Source: Castellaniella denitrificans (GTDB taxonomy: Bacteria; Pseudomonadota; Gammaproteobacteria; Burkholderiales; Burkholderiaceae_B). Taken from it: a stretch of DNA of 64,000 nucleotides. The position numbers and the translations under genes are program-made. The notes beneath the pieces were generated by a model that did not search any database, had not been told where the DNA came from, and saw only the letters and a list, made by a program, of their open reading frames with translations. The DNA is taken from positions 992,001-1,056,000 of the forward strand of contig NZ_JBHSEZ010000001.1 in assembly GCF_042653765.1 (NCBI RefSeq). Direction: 5' to 3'. Numbering within the stretch: position 1 is the stretch's first letter; the number at the start of each line of letters is the position of its first letter. Shown in pieces: positions 1 to 7,066 of the stretch.

Positions 1-1333
1 CGCCCTCCACGCGGCAGGGCGCCCGCAGTCTTTGCGCGGGGCCCCACGCGGTCGGCTCGACCGCCGGGTCGTAGGCCGGGCCGGGCGCCGGCCCGAGGAC
101 GGGCGCATCCCGCGCCGGGGTCCCGGACGCGGCGTCGGCCGCTTCCTGCAGCAAACACGCCATCCGGGCCAACGACACGCGCCAGCCGCCGCCCAGGCCG
201 GTTTCCCGGCGCAGCGACAGGCCGCGCAGCGCGCAGGCCGCCATCAGGTACCCCGCCGACTGGTCCAGCGCCTGGACCGGCAGGGGATCGGGCGCCGCGT
301 CCTCGCCCGCCCAGGCGATGCCGGCGCTCATCTGCACCAGGCTGTCGAACCCCCGGCGCGCCCGCCAGGGTCCGGTCCAGCCCCAAGCGTCCAGGCAGAC
401 GTCCACCAGGCCGGGCCGGATGGCCTGGCGGGCCTCGGCGTCCAGCCCCAGCGCGTCCAGCGCGCCGGGCCGGTAGCCGTGGACCAGCACGTCGGCCCGG
501 GCCAGCAGCCGCCGGAACCGCTCCAGCCCCTCGGGGCGGCGCAGGTCCAGGAAGGCGCAGCGCTTGCCCACGGTGACTTCGGGGATCATGCCCGGCTCGT
601 CCCAATCCTCCGGGTCCAGGCGCAGGACCTGGGCGCCATAGGCGGCCAGAAAGCGCGTGGTCGCCGGGCCGGCCAGCACGCGGGTCAGGTCCAGCACGCG
701 GATGCCCGCCAGCGGCCGTTCGGGGTTCGGGTCGTCCAGCCACCCGGCGTCCGGCGTCCCGGCCGATCCGGGCAGGCGGTGGACCAGCGGCTCCGACGCG
801 ACGGCGCGCCCCTGGGGATGGTCGCGCCAGGCCCCGGGCGCGCGCAGGGCGGCCGCGCAGCCGCCCCGATCCACGATGGCGTCTTCCAGCGCCCCGGCGG
901 ATTCGCGCCGGACCCGCTCGGCGACGACCGCGCGGCCGGCGTCGCCGGGCAGGCCCAGCGCCTCCAGCGCCCGACGGCGATGATGGGCCGCGTTGGCGTG
1001 CAGGCGGATCCAGCCGTCCCGCGCCGCGTAGTCGCCCGTGACGGCGTCGCGCACGTTCGGCCGTTCCCAGCCCAGCGGCCGGATGCTGAAGCCGAACCAC
1101 CACGAGGCCAGTGCCCGGTCGAGCAGCACGGCCGGCGAATGGACGGGATCGATCCAGCGGGACAGCATGAGCGCCGCCGTCCCGATCCCGGCGCAAGCCA
1201 GGCCGGTGACGGGATAGCGCGAGGCCAGACTCCCTTCACCCGTGATCCGGGGCCCCTCGCCCGACCAGGGCTCATCCAGCGCCGCCCGCATTGCGCGCAG
1301 GAAAAATCCGGACGCGGAATCATCAAGTGTCAT
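1..1333 (-). CDS. Family III CoA-transferase (CaiB/BaiF-like), 3' end outside window
   Basis: Transfers CoA between acyl-CoA esters and free acids in the cytoplasm; the substrate cannot be told. The frame stays open to base 1, so at least 444 residues are present and the C-terminus is missing. The segment LDLTRVLAGPATTRFLAAYG followed by FLDLRRPEG is the typical start of a family III fold, but it begins only about 190 residues in. The preceding stretch (WWFGFSIRPLGWERPN, YAARDGWIRLH) resembles a partial second lobe, as in the longer two-lobed members. RPGFD-like RRGFDSLVQ is the probable catalytic Asp region. The ATG at 1333 has AGGAGG 7 bases upstream. It diverges from the AMP-binding/GGDEF fusion, suggesting a shared acyl-CoA theme, which is inference. 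Confidence 0.85.
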   Translation of the reverse strand, partial: MTLDDSASGFFLRAMRAALDEPWSGEGPRITGEGSLASRYPVTGLACAGIGTAALMLSRWIDPVHSPAVLLDRALASWWFGFSIRPLGWERPNVRDAVTGDYAARDGWIRLHANAAHHRRRALEALGLPGDAGRAVVAERVRRESAGALEDAIVDRGGCAAALRAPGAWRDHPQGRAVASEPLVHRLPGSAGTPDAGWLDDPNPERPLAGIRVLDLTRVLAGPATTRFLAAYGAQVLRLDPEDWDEPGMIPEVTVGKRCAFLDLRRPEGLERFRRLLARADVLVHGYRPGALDALGLDAEARQAIRPGLVDVCLDAWGWTGPWRARRGFDSLVQMSAGIAWAGEDAAPDPLPVQALDQSAGYLMAACALRGLSLRRETGLGGGWRVSLARMACLLQEAADAASGTPARDAPVLGPAPGPAYDPAVEPTAWGPAQRLRAPCRVEG

Positions 1334-1385
1334 GGCATGCCTCCTGTGGGGTCGCGGCGGAGGGGTGCGGAATTAATCCAGATCA

Positions 1386-1397
1386 ACGACTTGTCGT
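1386..1397. promoter_or_regulatory. Palindrome in the CoA-transferase/AMP-binding divergent region
   Basis: ACGAC-TT-GTCGT forms a 5-bp inverted repeat in the 188-bp divergent interval (1334-1521). A second symmetrical element, GCCGGC-7-GCCGGC, lies near 1488-1506. Either could bind a regulator of the divergent pair. No convincing sigma-70 hexamers were found, and the repeats are short for a GC-rich genome. Confidence 0.25.
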
Positions 1398-1521
1398 ACC
1401 GACGCGGCATACAGTCGGATTGTCCCACGCTTTCTTTCTTATAGAGTCCCGGGCCATTCGATCCCGGGATCACGAATCGTATCAGCCGGCGAGACAGGCC
1501 GGCAGCAATACACGAAGGATT

Positions 1522-3948
1522 ATGAGCCGTCCAAGTCTTGTCTCGGGGCCGGACCATCCCCCCCTGCGGACAGAAACCATCGGCCAGGCCCTGTCGCATG
1601 CAGCCCACGCCTGGCCCGACCAGGAAGCCCTGGTTTCAGCGCATCAGGGCATCCGCCTGAACTATGCCCAGTTGAACGAACGCGCCAGCCGGATCGCCGC
1701 GGGGCTGATGGCCCTGGGTCTGCGGCGCGGGGATCTGGTCGGCCTGTGGGCGCCGAATTGCGCCGAATGGCCCCTGGTCCAGTTCGCGGTCGCCCGGGCG
1801 GGCATGGTCCTGGTCAGCATCAATGTGGCCTATGGCGCCAGCGAACTGGAATTCATGCTGCGCGAGATCCCCTGCAAGGCCCTGATCGTGGCGAACCATG
1901 CCCGGTTCGGCGATCCCACCCGGGCCATCGAATCGCTGCTGCCGGAAACTCCCTCGAGCCCCGCCGGCCAGCTCTGGTCGCGGAATCTGCCGGCCCTGCG
2001 CCACCTGATCCGCATCGGCGCCACGGAACGCCCCGGCTGGCTGCCGTTTCACGAGCTGGGAACCCGGGCCGGCCCGGATGACCTGGCGGCGCTGGATGCG
2101 GCCGCATGCCGGATCGATTGCCATGATCCGGTGGTGATCCAGTTCACGAGCGGGGCCACCGGCCTGCCCAAGGGCGTCACCCTGTCGCATCACAACATTC
2201 TGAACAACGGTTATTACGTCGGCGAACGGGTCGGCCTGCGGTCGGGCGACCGGCTATGCATCCCGGTGCCGCTCTGGCATTGCTTCGGCATGGTCATGGG
2301 TAACCTGGGCTGCCTGACCCACGGCGCCGCCATGATCTATCCCGGCGACGCGTTCGATCCCCTGGCGGTGCTGGAATGCATCGCCCGGGAACGCTGCACC
2401 GGACTCTATGGCGTGCCATCCATGTTCGCGGCGCTGCTGGCCCACCCGGGCTTCGCCGGATTCGACCTGTCCAGCCTGCGCACCGGCTGCATGGCCGGCG
2501 CCCATTGTCCGGCGGACATCCTGGCCCAGGTCATGGATGTCATGCACATGCGCGACGTCACCATCGCCTATGGCATGACCGAGACCAGTCCGGTCAGCTT
2601 CCAGACGTCCGCCGGAGACCCGCCGGGCAACCGGATATCCACCATCGGCCGCCCGCTGCCCCACCTGGAATGCAAGGTCGTCGACGCCGACGGCGACATC
2701 GTGCCGAGCGGCATGCCGGGCGAGCTGTGCATCCGCGGCTATTCGGTGATGCTGGGCTATTGGGGCAACGAACAGAAAACCGCCGGGATCCTCGACGCGG
2801 ACGGCTGGCTGCGCACAGGCGACCGGGTCGCCCTGGACGGCCAAGGCTATGGCCGGGTCATCGGCCGCTCGATGGAGGAAACCTGCCTCGAGATCACCGA
2901 CGAGATCTCGCGCATGAGCGCCCAGGTGCACATCCTGCAGGCGGTCGCCCGGCGGGAACCCCTGGGCACCGTGCTGGACCTGATGTGCCGTTTCGTCGAA
3001 ACCCGCCTGCCCGGCAGCCATTGCGCCGTGCTGGTCCTGAAGGCCGGGAAATCCCAGGTCGCCGAGATCATCGCCCCTTGGCTGCCCGAATCCCTCCGGG
3101 CCGGCCTGGCCAGCCGAGATGTGGCCGGCCTGCCCGGCCCCTGGCATGCCGCGATCCGGCAGCGCCAGGAAATCCTCGACCGTTGCCCGCCGGACCCGGC
3201 CGGGGACACCTCCTGCCATTCTCTCCAGGCGCCGGGGATGCGGACATGCTGGGCGCAGCCGTTGATCAATGCCGATGATCACGTCACCGGACTCGTCATC
3301 CTGATGCGCCCGGGCGACGACCCGCTGCACAGCCGCGAGCAGATGATGGGACGGATGGCGGCCGACCTGGCCATCATCGCCATCGACCAGACCCGGGCCC
3401 AGCAGCAATTGCGCGATCAGGCGCTGCACGACGACCTGACCGGCCTGCCCAATCGCCGTTACATGCGCGAATGGCTGGCCGGGCATGTGTTCACGGACAC
3501 GCCCGATGCGCATCCCGGCATCCGGCGCGCGGCACTGCTGATCGACCTGGACGATTTCAAGCCGATCAACGATTCCCTGGGCCACAAGGCCGGGGATTAC
3601 GTGCTGCGGGTGATCGCGCGGCGGATCGTGGATGCCCTGCGCCCGCACGATATCGTGGCCCGCCTGGGCGGCGACGAATTTTCCGTGGTGCTCGACGGCA
3701 TCGACGGCCGGGATTTCGTCCAGGCCTGCGCGCGGCGACTGGTCGAGCGGATCGCCGCGCCGATCGACATCCGCGGCGAGGCGATGCCCGAGGTCCATGT
3801 GCGCTGCAGCATCGGCATCGTGCTCCACCCCGGGGACAGCACGTCGGCGATCCAGTTCTTCGCCCGGGCCGACGAGGCCATGTACGCCGCCAAGGCGGCG
3901 GGCAAGAGCTGCTACCGGTTCTGGCGCGACATCCCCGGCAACGAATAG
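1522..3948 (+). CDS. AMP-binding (acyl-CoA synthetase-like) domain fused to GAF and GGDEF diguanylate cyclase
   Basis: 808 residues from the ATG at 1522 (CGAAGGA 5 bases upstream); an in-frame upstream extension has no support. Residues about 25-450 are an acyl-CoA synthetase N-domain: P-loop FTSGATGLPKG at 208-218, YGMTE at 350-354, RTGD at 431-434. At the hinge, where GRxKD is expected, the sequence is GRSMEE (448-453), and the C-terminal lid with its catalytic lysine is absent. Instead there is a GAF-like region (about 470-635) and a GGDEF domain (about 640-805) with GGDEF at 716-720 and the inhibitory-site RxxD at 707-710. The cyclase therefore looks active and feedback-controlled, while the adenylation half should not complete catalysis. 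It probably serves as a ligand sensor (fatty acid, acyl-AMP or ATP) controlling c-di-GMP; this is inference. No transmembrane segment is visible. Confidence 0.88.
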   Translation: MSRPSLVSGPDHPPLRTETIGQALSHAAHAWPDQEALVSAHQGIRLNYAQLNERASRIAAGLMALGLRRGDLVGLWAPNCAEWPLVQFAVARAGMVLVSINVAYGASELEFMLREIPCKALIVANHARFGDPTRAIESLLPETPSSPAGQLWSRNLPALRHLIRIGATERPGWLPFHELGTRAGPDDLAALDAAACRIDCHDPVVIQFTSGATGLPKGVTLSHHNILNNGYYVGERVGLRSGDRLCIPVPLWHCFGMVMGNLGCLTHGAAMIYPGDAFDPLAVLECIARERCTGLYGVPSMFAALLAHPGFAGFDLSSLRTGCMAGAHCPADILAQVMDVMHMRDVTIAYGMTETSPVSFQTSAGDPPGNRISTIGRPLPHLECKVVDADGDIVPSGMPGELCIRGYSVMLGYWGNEQKTAGILDADGWLRTGDRVALDGQGYGRVIGRSMEETCLEITDEISRMSAQVHILQAVARREPLGTVLDLMCRFVETRLPGSHCAVLVLKAGKSQVAEIIAPWLPESLRAGLASRDVAGLPGPWHAAIRQRQEILDRCPPDPAGDTSCHSLQAPGMRTCWAQPLINADDHVTGLVILMRPGDDPLHSREQMMGRMAADLAIIAIDQTRAQQQLRDQALHDDLTGLPNRRYMREWLAGHVFTDTPDAHPGIRRAALLIDLDDFKPINDSLGHKAGDYVLRVIARRIVDALRPHDIVARLGGDEFSVVLDGIDGRDFVQACARRLVERIAAPIDIRGEAMPEVHVRCSIGIVLHPGDSTSAIQFFARADEAMYAAKAAGKSCYRFWRDIPGNE

Positions 3949-4054
3949 CAGGCCGGCACGCCATGCGGTCTTCCGTTCGCTGAGGCGCACCTGCCGGGCG
4001 CAGTTTTCAGGCGGATGCCCCGATGCCCCGAAACCAGGGCTTCCCGGCTTCCAT

Positions 4055-5191
4055 TCAATCCATCCTGTAGATCGCCCGGTGCTCGCGGATCGCGTAGCGG
4101 TCCGTCATGCCGGCGATGTAGTCCGCGATCGCCCGCGCCTGCTCCACCGGATCGTCGCGCCGGTATTCGTCCGCCAGCAGCCGGGGATCGTCCAGGAACG
4201 CCTGGAACAGTTCGCGCACCACGCGCCGGGCCTTGCCCGTCATGCGCATGACCTGGAAATGCCGGTACAGGTTCTTCAGCAGGAACTGCTTGAGGGCGTC
4301 GGCCTGGGCGCGGATCTCGTCGGAGAAGGCCGCCAGCGGCGGGCCGGCCCGGACCTCGTCCGCCGACCGCGGCCGCAGCCGGGCGATGCGGTCCGCCGTG
4401 GTGCGCGTCAGGTCGAGCACCAGGGTGTTGATCATCGCGCGGATGACCTCGGACACCAGCCGCTTGGGCTCGGCGTCCGGGTGGCGGCGCAGGACCTGCT
4501 CGTGATGCGCGGCGAAGATGTCCAGGTGCAGCAGTTGCGGCACCGTGATCAGGCCCGAGCGCAGGCCGTCGTCCACGTCGTGGTTGTTGTAGGCGATCTC
4601 GTCGGCCAGGTTGGTCAGCTGCGCTTCCAGGGACGGCTGGGTGCCGTCCAGGAAACGCGCGCCGACCTCGCCCAGCCGCCGCGCATGGGCGCGCGAACAA
4701 TGCTTGAGAATGCCCTCGCGTGTCTCGAAGCACAGGTTCAGGCCGTTGAAGGCCGCGTAGCGTTCCTCGAGTTCGTCGACCACCCGCAGGCTCTGGAGGT
4801 TGTGCTCGAAGCCCCCGGCCTCGGGCGCCAGTTCGCGCAGGCAGGCGTTGAGCTCGTCCTGGCCCGCGTGGCCGAAGGGCGTGTGGCCCAGGTCGTGAGC
4901 CAGGGCGATGGCCTCGGTCAGGTCCTCGTTCGCCCCCAGGTTGCGCGCCAGCGTGCGCGCGATCTGCGCGACCTCGACGCTGTGCGTGAGACGGGTGCGG
5001 AACAGGTCGCCCTCGTGGTTGAGGAAGACCTGGGTCTTGTATTCCAGCCGGCGGAAGGCGGAGCAATGGACGATGCGGTCGCGGTCGCGCTGGAAACCGG
5101 TGCGGCCGTCGGGCGGCGGCTCGGGATGGCGGCGTCCCCGGGAAGCGTCCGGGCGGCAGGCGTAGGGGGCCGGACCGATCTGATTGTTCAT
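4055..5191 (-). CDS. dgt: Deoxyguanosinetriphosphate triphosphohydrolase-like protein
   Basis: Cytoplasmic HD-domain hydrolase that splits dNTPs, classically dGTP, into nucleoside and triphosphate. 378 residues, the usual size of the short (type 2) Dgt branch. Metal-binding motif: H70 in RLTHSVEV, H99-D100 in AHDLGHTPFGHAG, and a later Asp in LADEIAYNNHDVDDG. The ATG at 5191 gives the normal N-terminus with FQRDRDRIVHCSAFRRL soon after it. It is last in the minus-strand aroK-aroB-dgt operon, 36 bases after aroB, an order common in betaproteobacteria. Confidence 0.93.
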   Translation of the reverse strand: MNNQIGPAPYACRPDASRGRRHPEPPPDGRTGFQRDRDRIVHCSAFRRLEYKTQVFLNHEGDLFRTRLTHSVEVAQIARTLARNLGANEDLTEAIALAHDLGHTPFGHAGQDELNACLRELAPEAGGFEHNLQSLRVVDELEERYAAFNGLNLCFETREGILKHCSRAHARRLGEVGARFLDGTQPSLEAQLTNLADEIAYNNHDVDDGLRSGLITVPQLLHLDIFAAHHEQVLRRHPDAEPKRLVSEVIRAMINTLVLDLTRTTADRIARLRPRSADEVRAGPPLAAFSDEIRAQADALKQFLLKNLYRHFQVMRMTGKARRVVRELFQAFLDDPRLLADEYRRDDPVEQARAIADYIAGMTDRYAIREHRAIYRMD

Positions 5192-5227
5192 GCCTTCGCG
5201 ACTCCTGTCGACCGGTATGGAAGGGAC

Positions 5228-6307
5228 CTAGGATCCGGCGGCGCCCGGCAGCAGCGGACGCACCTGGTCGTCGTCGACCGCCCGGACCTCGGCCCGCCCC
5301 AGGGCCGGCAGCAGCACGTAGCGGATCCGCCGGCCTTCGTTCTTCTTGTCCACCCGCATCAGGTCCAGCCAGCGCCCGGCGCCCAGGCCGGGGGGATCGA
5401 CCGGGCAGCCGATGGCCCGCACCAGCGCCCGGATGCGGTCCACGGCGCCGGCGTCCAGCCCGCAGACCCGGGCGGACAGTTCCGCCGCCATGACCATGCC
5501 GCAGCCCACGGCCTCGCCGTGCAGCCACCGGCCGTAGCCCAGGCCGGATTCGATGGCGTGGCCGAACGTGTGGCCGAAGTTCAGGATGGCGCGCAGGCCG
5601 GACTCGCGTTCGTCCTGGGACACGACCCAGGCCTTGATCTCGCAGGAACGGCGCACGGCGTGCCGGATGGCCTCGCCGTCGAGCGCGCGCAGGGCGTCGA
5701 CGTGGGCCTCGCACCAGTCGAAGAATTCCGCGTCGGCGATCATGCCGTACTTGACGATCTCGGCCAGGCCGGCGGAGATTTCCCGGGCCGGCAGCGTCGC
5801 CAGGACCCCGGGATCGATCTCCACGGCCAGGGGCTGGTAGAACGCCCCGATCATGTTCTTGCCGCGCGGATGGTTGATGGCCGTCTTGCCGCCCACCGAG
5901 GAATCCACCTGGGCCAGCAGCGTGGTGGGCACCTGGACGAAGCGGATGCCGCGCATGTAGCACGAGGCCGCGAAGCCGCAGACGTCGCCCACCACCCCGC
6001 CGCCCAGGGCCACCAGCACGGCCTTGCGGTCCAGGGCCGCCGCCAGCAGCGCGTCGAAGATGCGATCCAGGGATTCCCAGGTCTTGTACTGCTCGCCGTC
6101 GGGCAGTTCGATGACCAGCAGCGGCTTGCCGGTGGCTTCCAGGGCCGCGCGCAGCCGCTCGCCATACAGGGCGCCCACCGTCGTGTTGGTGACCACGGCG
6201 ATCGCCGTGGCGTCGGCCGGGATGCTGTCCGCGGCGGCGTCCAGCCGCCCCGCGCCGATGTGGATGGGATAGCGCCCGCCGGGCGTCTCGACCTGGACTG
6301 TGTGCAT
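5228..6307 (-). CDS. aroB: 3-dehydroquinate synthase
   Basis: Second step of the shikimate pathway: converts DAHP to 3-dehydroquinate, using NAD and a divalent metal. 359 residues, the normal length. Diagnostic stretches are GGGVVGDVCGFAASCYMRG (nucleotide site), PTTLLAQVDSSVGGKTAIN, and NFGHTFGHAIE with metal-binding His. The ATG at 6307 fits the family N-terminus (VQVETPGGRYPI). It follows aroK by 11 bases and precedes dgt, so the three are probably one transcript. Confidence 0.97.
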   Translation of the reverse strand: MHTVQVETPGGRYPIHIGAGRLDAAADSIPADATAIAVVTNTTVGALYGERLRAALEATGKPLLVIELPDGEQYKTWESLDRIFDALLAAALDRKAVLVALGGGVVGDVCGFAASCYMRGIRFVQVPTTLLAQVDSSVGGKTAINHPRGKNMIGAFYQPLAVEIDPGVLATLPAREISAGLAEIVKYGMIADAEFFDWCEAHVDALRALDGEAIRHAVRRSCEIKAWVVSQDERESGLRAILNFGHTFGHAIESGLGYGRWLHGEAVGCGMVMAAELSARVCGLDAGAVDRIRALVRAIGCPVDPPGLGAGRWLDLMRVDKKNEGRRIRYVLLPALGRAEVRAVDDDQVRPLLPGAAGS

Positions 6308-6318
6308 GGGTTCCTAGT

Positions 6319-6903
6319 CTAAGTGGTGTGGGCCTGGACCGCCGCCTGGACCAGCGGCAGCAGGTTGCGCAGCACCTGGGAGATCGGCAGGTCGCCCGTG
6401 TCCAGCGTGACTTCGGCCACGCTTTCGTACAGCGGCTCGCGCCGGGCGAGCAGGTCGACGATGCGCTGGCGCGGATCGGCGGTGCGCAGCAGCGGCCGGT
6501 TGCGGTCCCGGGACACGCGCCGGTAGAGTTCGTCGGCGCCGGCCCGCAGGTAGACGACGCAGCCGCGCTCGCTCAGCATGCGGCGATTGGCCTCGGCCAG
6601 CACGGCGCCGCCGCCCGTCGCCAGGACCAGGCCGGACCGGCGCGTGTATTCGTCCAGCGTGGCCGTCTCGCGGCGGCGGAAGCCTTCCTCGCCCTCGATG
6701 TCGAAGATGGTGGCGATGCGCACCCCGCAGCGCGCCTCGATGGCATGGTCCAGGTCGACGAATTCGCGCCCCAGCGCCGCCGCCAGCTGGCGGCCGAGCG
6801 TGGTCTTGCCCACCCCCATCATGCCGACCAGGAAAATCGGCCGCGCGCCGTCCGGCCCCGCGGGGGGAATCCGGGTCGGATCGGTGGCGCATTCCATCGT
6901 CAT
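6319..6903 (-). CDS. aroK: Shikimate kinase
   Basis: Phosphorylates shikimate at the 3-position in the chorismate pathway. 194 residues with Walker A GMMGVGKTT near residue 27, DLDHAIE, the FRRRE substrate loop, and LATGGGAVL. The ATG at 6903 was taken; a second in-frame ATG at 6897 is equally possible and neither has a strong ribosome site. The roughly 20-residue N-terminal extension before PIFLVGMMG is probably flexible. First gene of the aroK-aroB-dgt operon, divergent from mrcA. A GATAAT-like -10 lies in the intergenic region on this strand. Confidence 0.95.
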   Translation of the reverse strand: MTMECATDPTRIPPAGPDGARPIFLVGMMGVGKTTLGRQLAAALGREFVDLDHAIEARCGVRIATIFDIEGEEGFRRRETATLDEYTRRSGLVLATGGGAVLAEANRRMLSERGCVVYLRAGADELYRRVSRDRNRPLLRTADPRQRIVDLLARREPLYESVAEVTLDTGDLPISQVLRNLLPLVQAAVQAHTT

Positions 6904-7052
6904 GGCGGGGTATCGGGCTGTTCGTTTGCGTGTATTATCGCATCAGCTGGCTGTCCCGCCCGGCCACTCGGCCCGCCCTCCCGCGCGCCGTCCGCGCATC
7001 ATCCTGTTACACAGACCCCGTCCCCGTCTCCAGGCCCGATCCGGCCAGGGCT

Positions 7053-7058
7053 TACAAT
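7053..7058 (+). promoter_or_regulatory. -10 hexamer placing mrcA transcription at its start codon
   Basis: TACAAT lies only 8 bases before the mrcA ATG (7067), so transcription would start at or next to the start codon. No clear -35 is visible 16-18 bases upstream. If used, the transcript would be nearly leaderless. Confidence 0.4.
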
Positions 7059-7066
7059 CGCCTCTG

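Noticed and set aside
1291..1521. N-terminal extension of the fusion gene upstream of 1522
   Set aside because: It crosses the CoA-transferase start and the divergent promoter region and lacks a ribosome site, whereas the ATG at 1522 has CGAAGGA.
2863..2920. Frameshift or assembly join between the AMP-binding and GAF/GGDEF parts
   Set aside because: Both parts share one reading frame, the hinge motif is recognisable up to GRS, and there is no stop or frame change.
3632..6322. An 896-codon plus-strand open frame across dgt and aroB
   Set aside because: It is a GC-driven shadow: composition is Gly/Arg/Gln-rich with no motif, and it lies antisense to two clearly recognisable genes.
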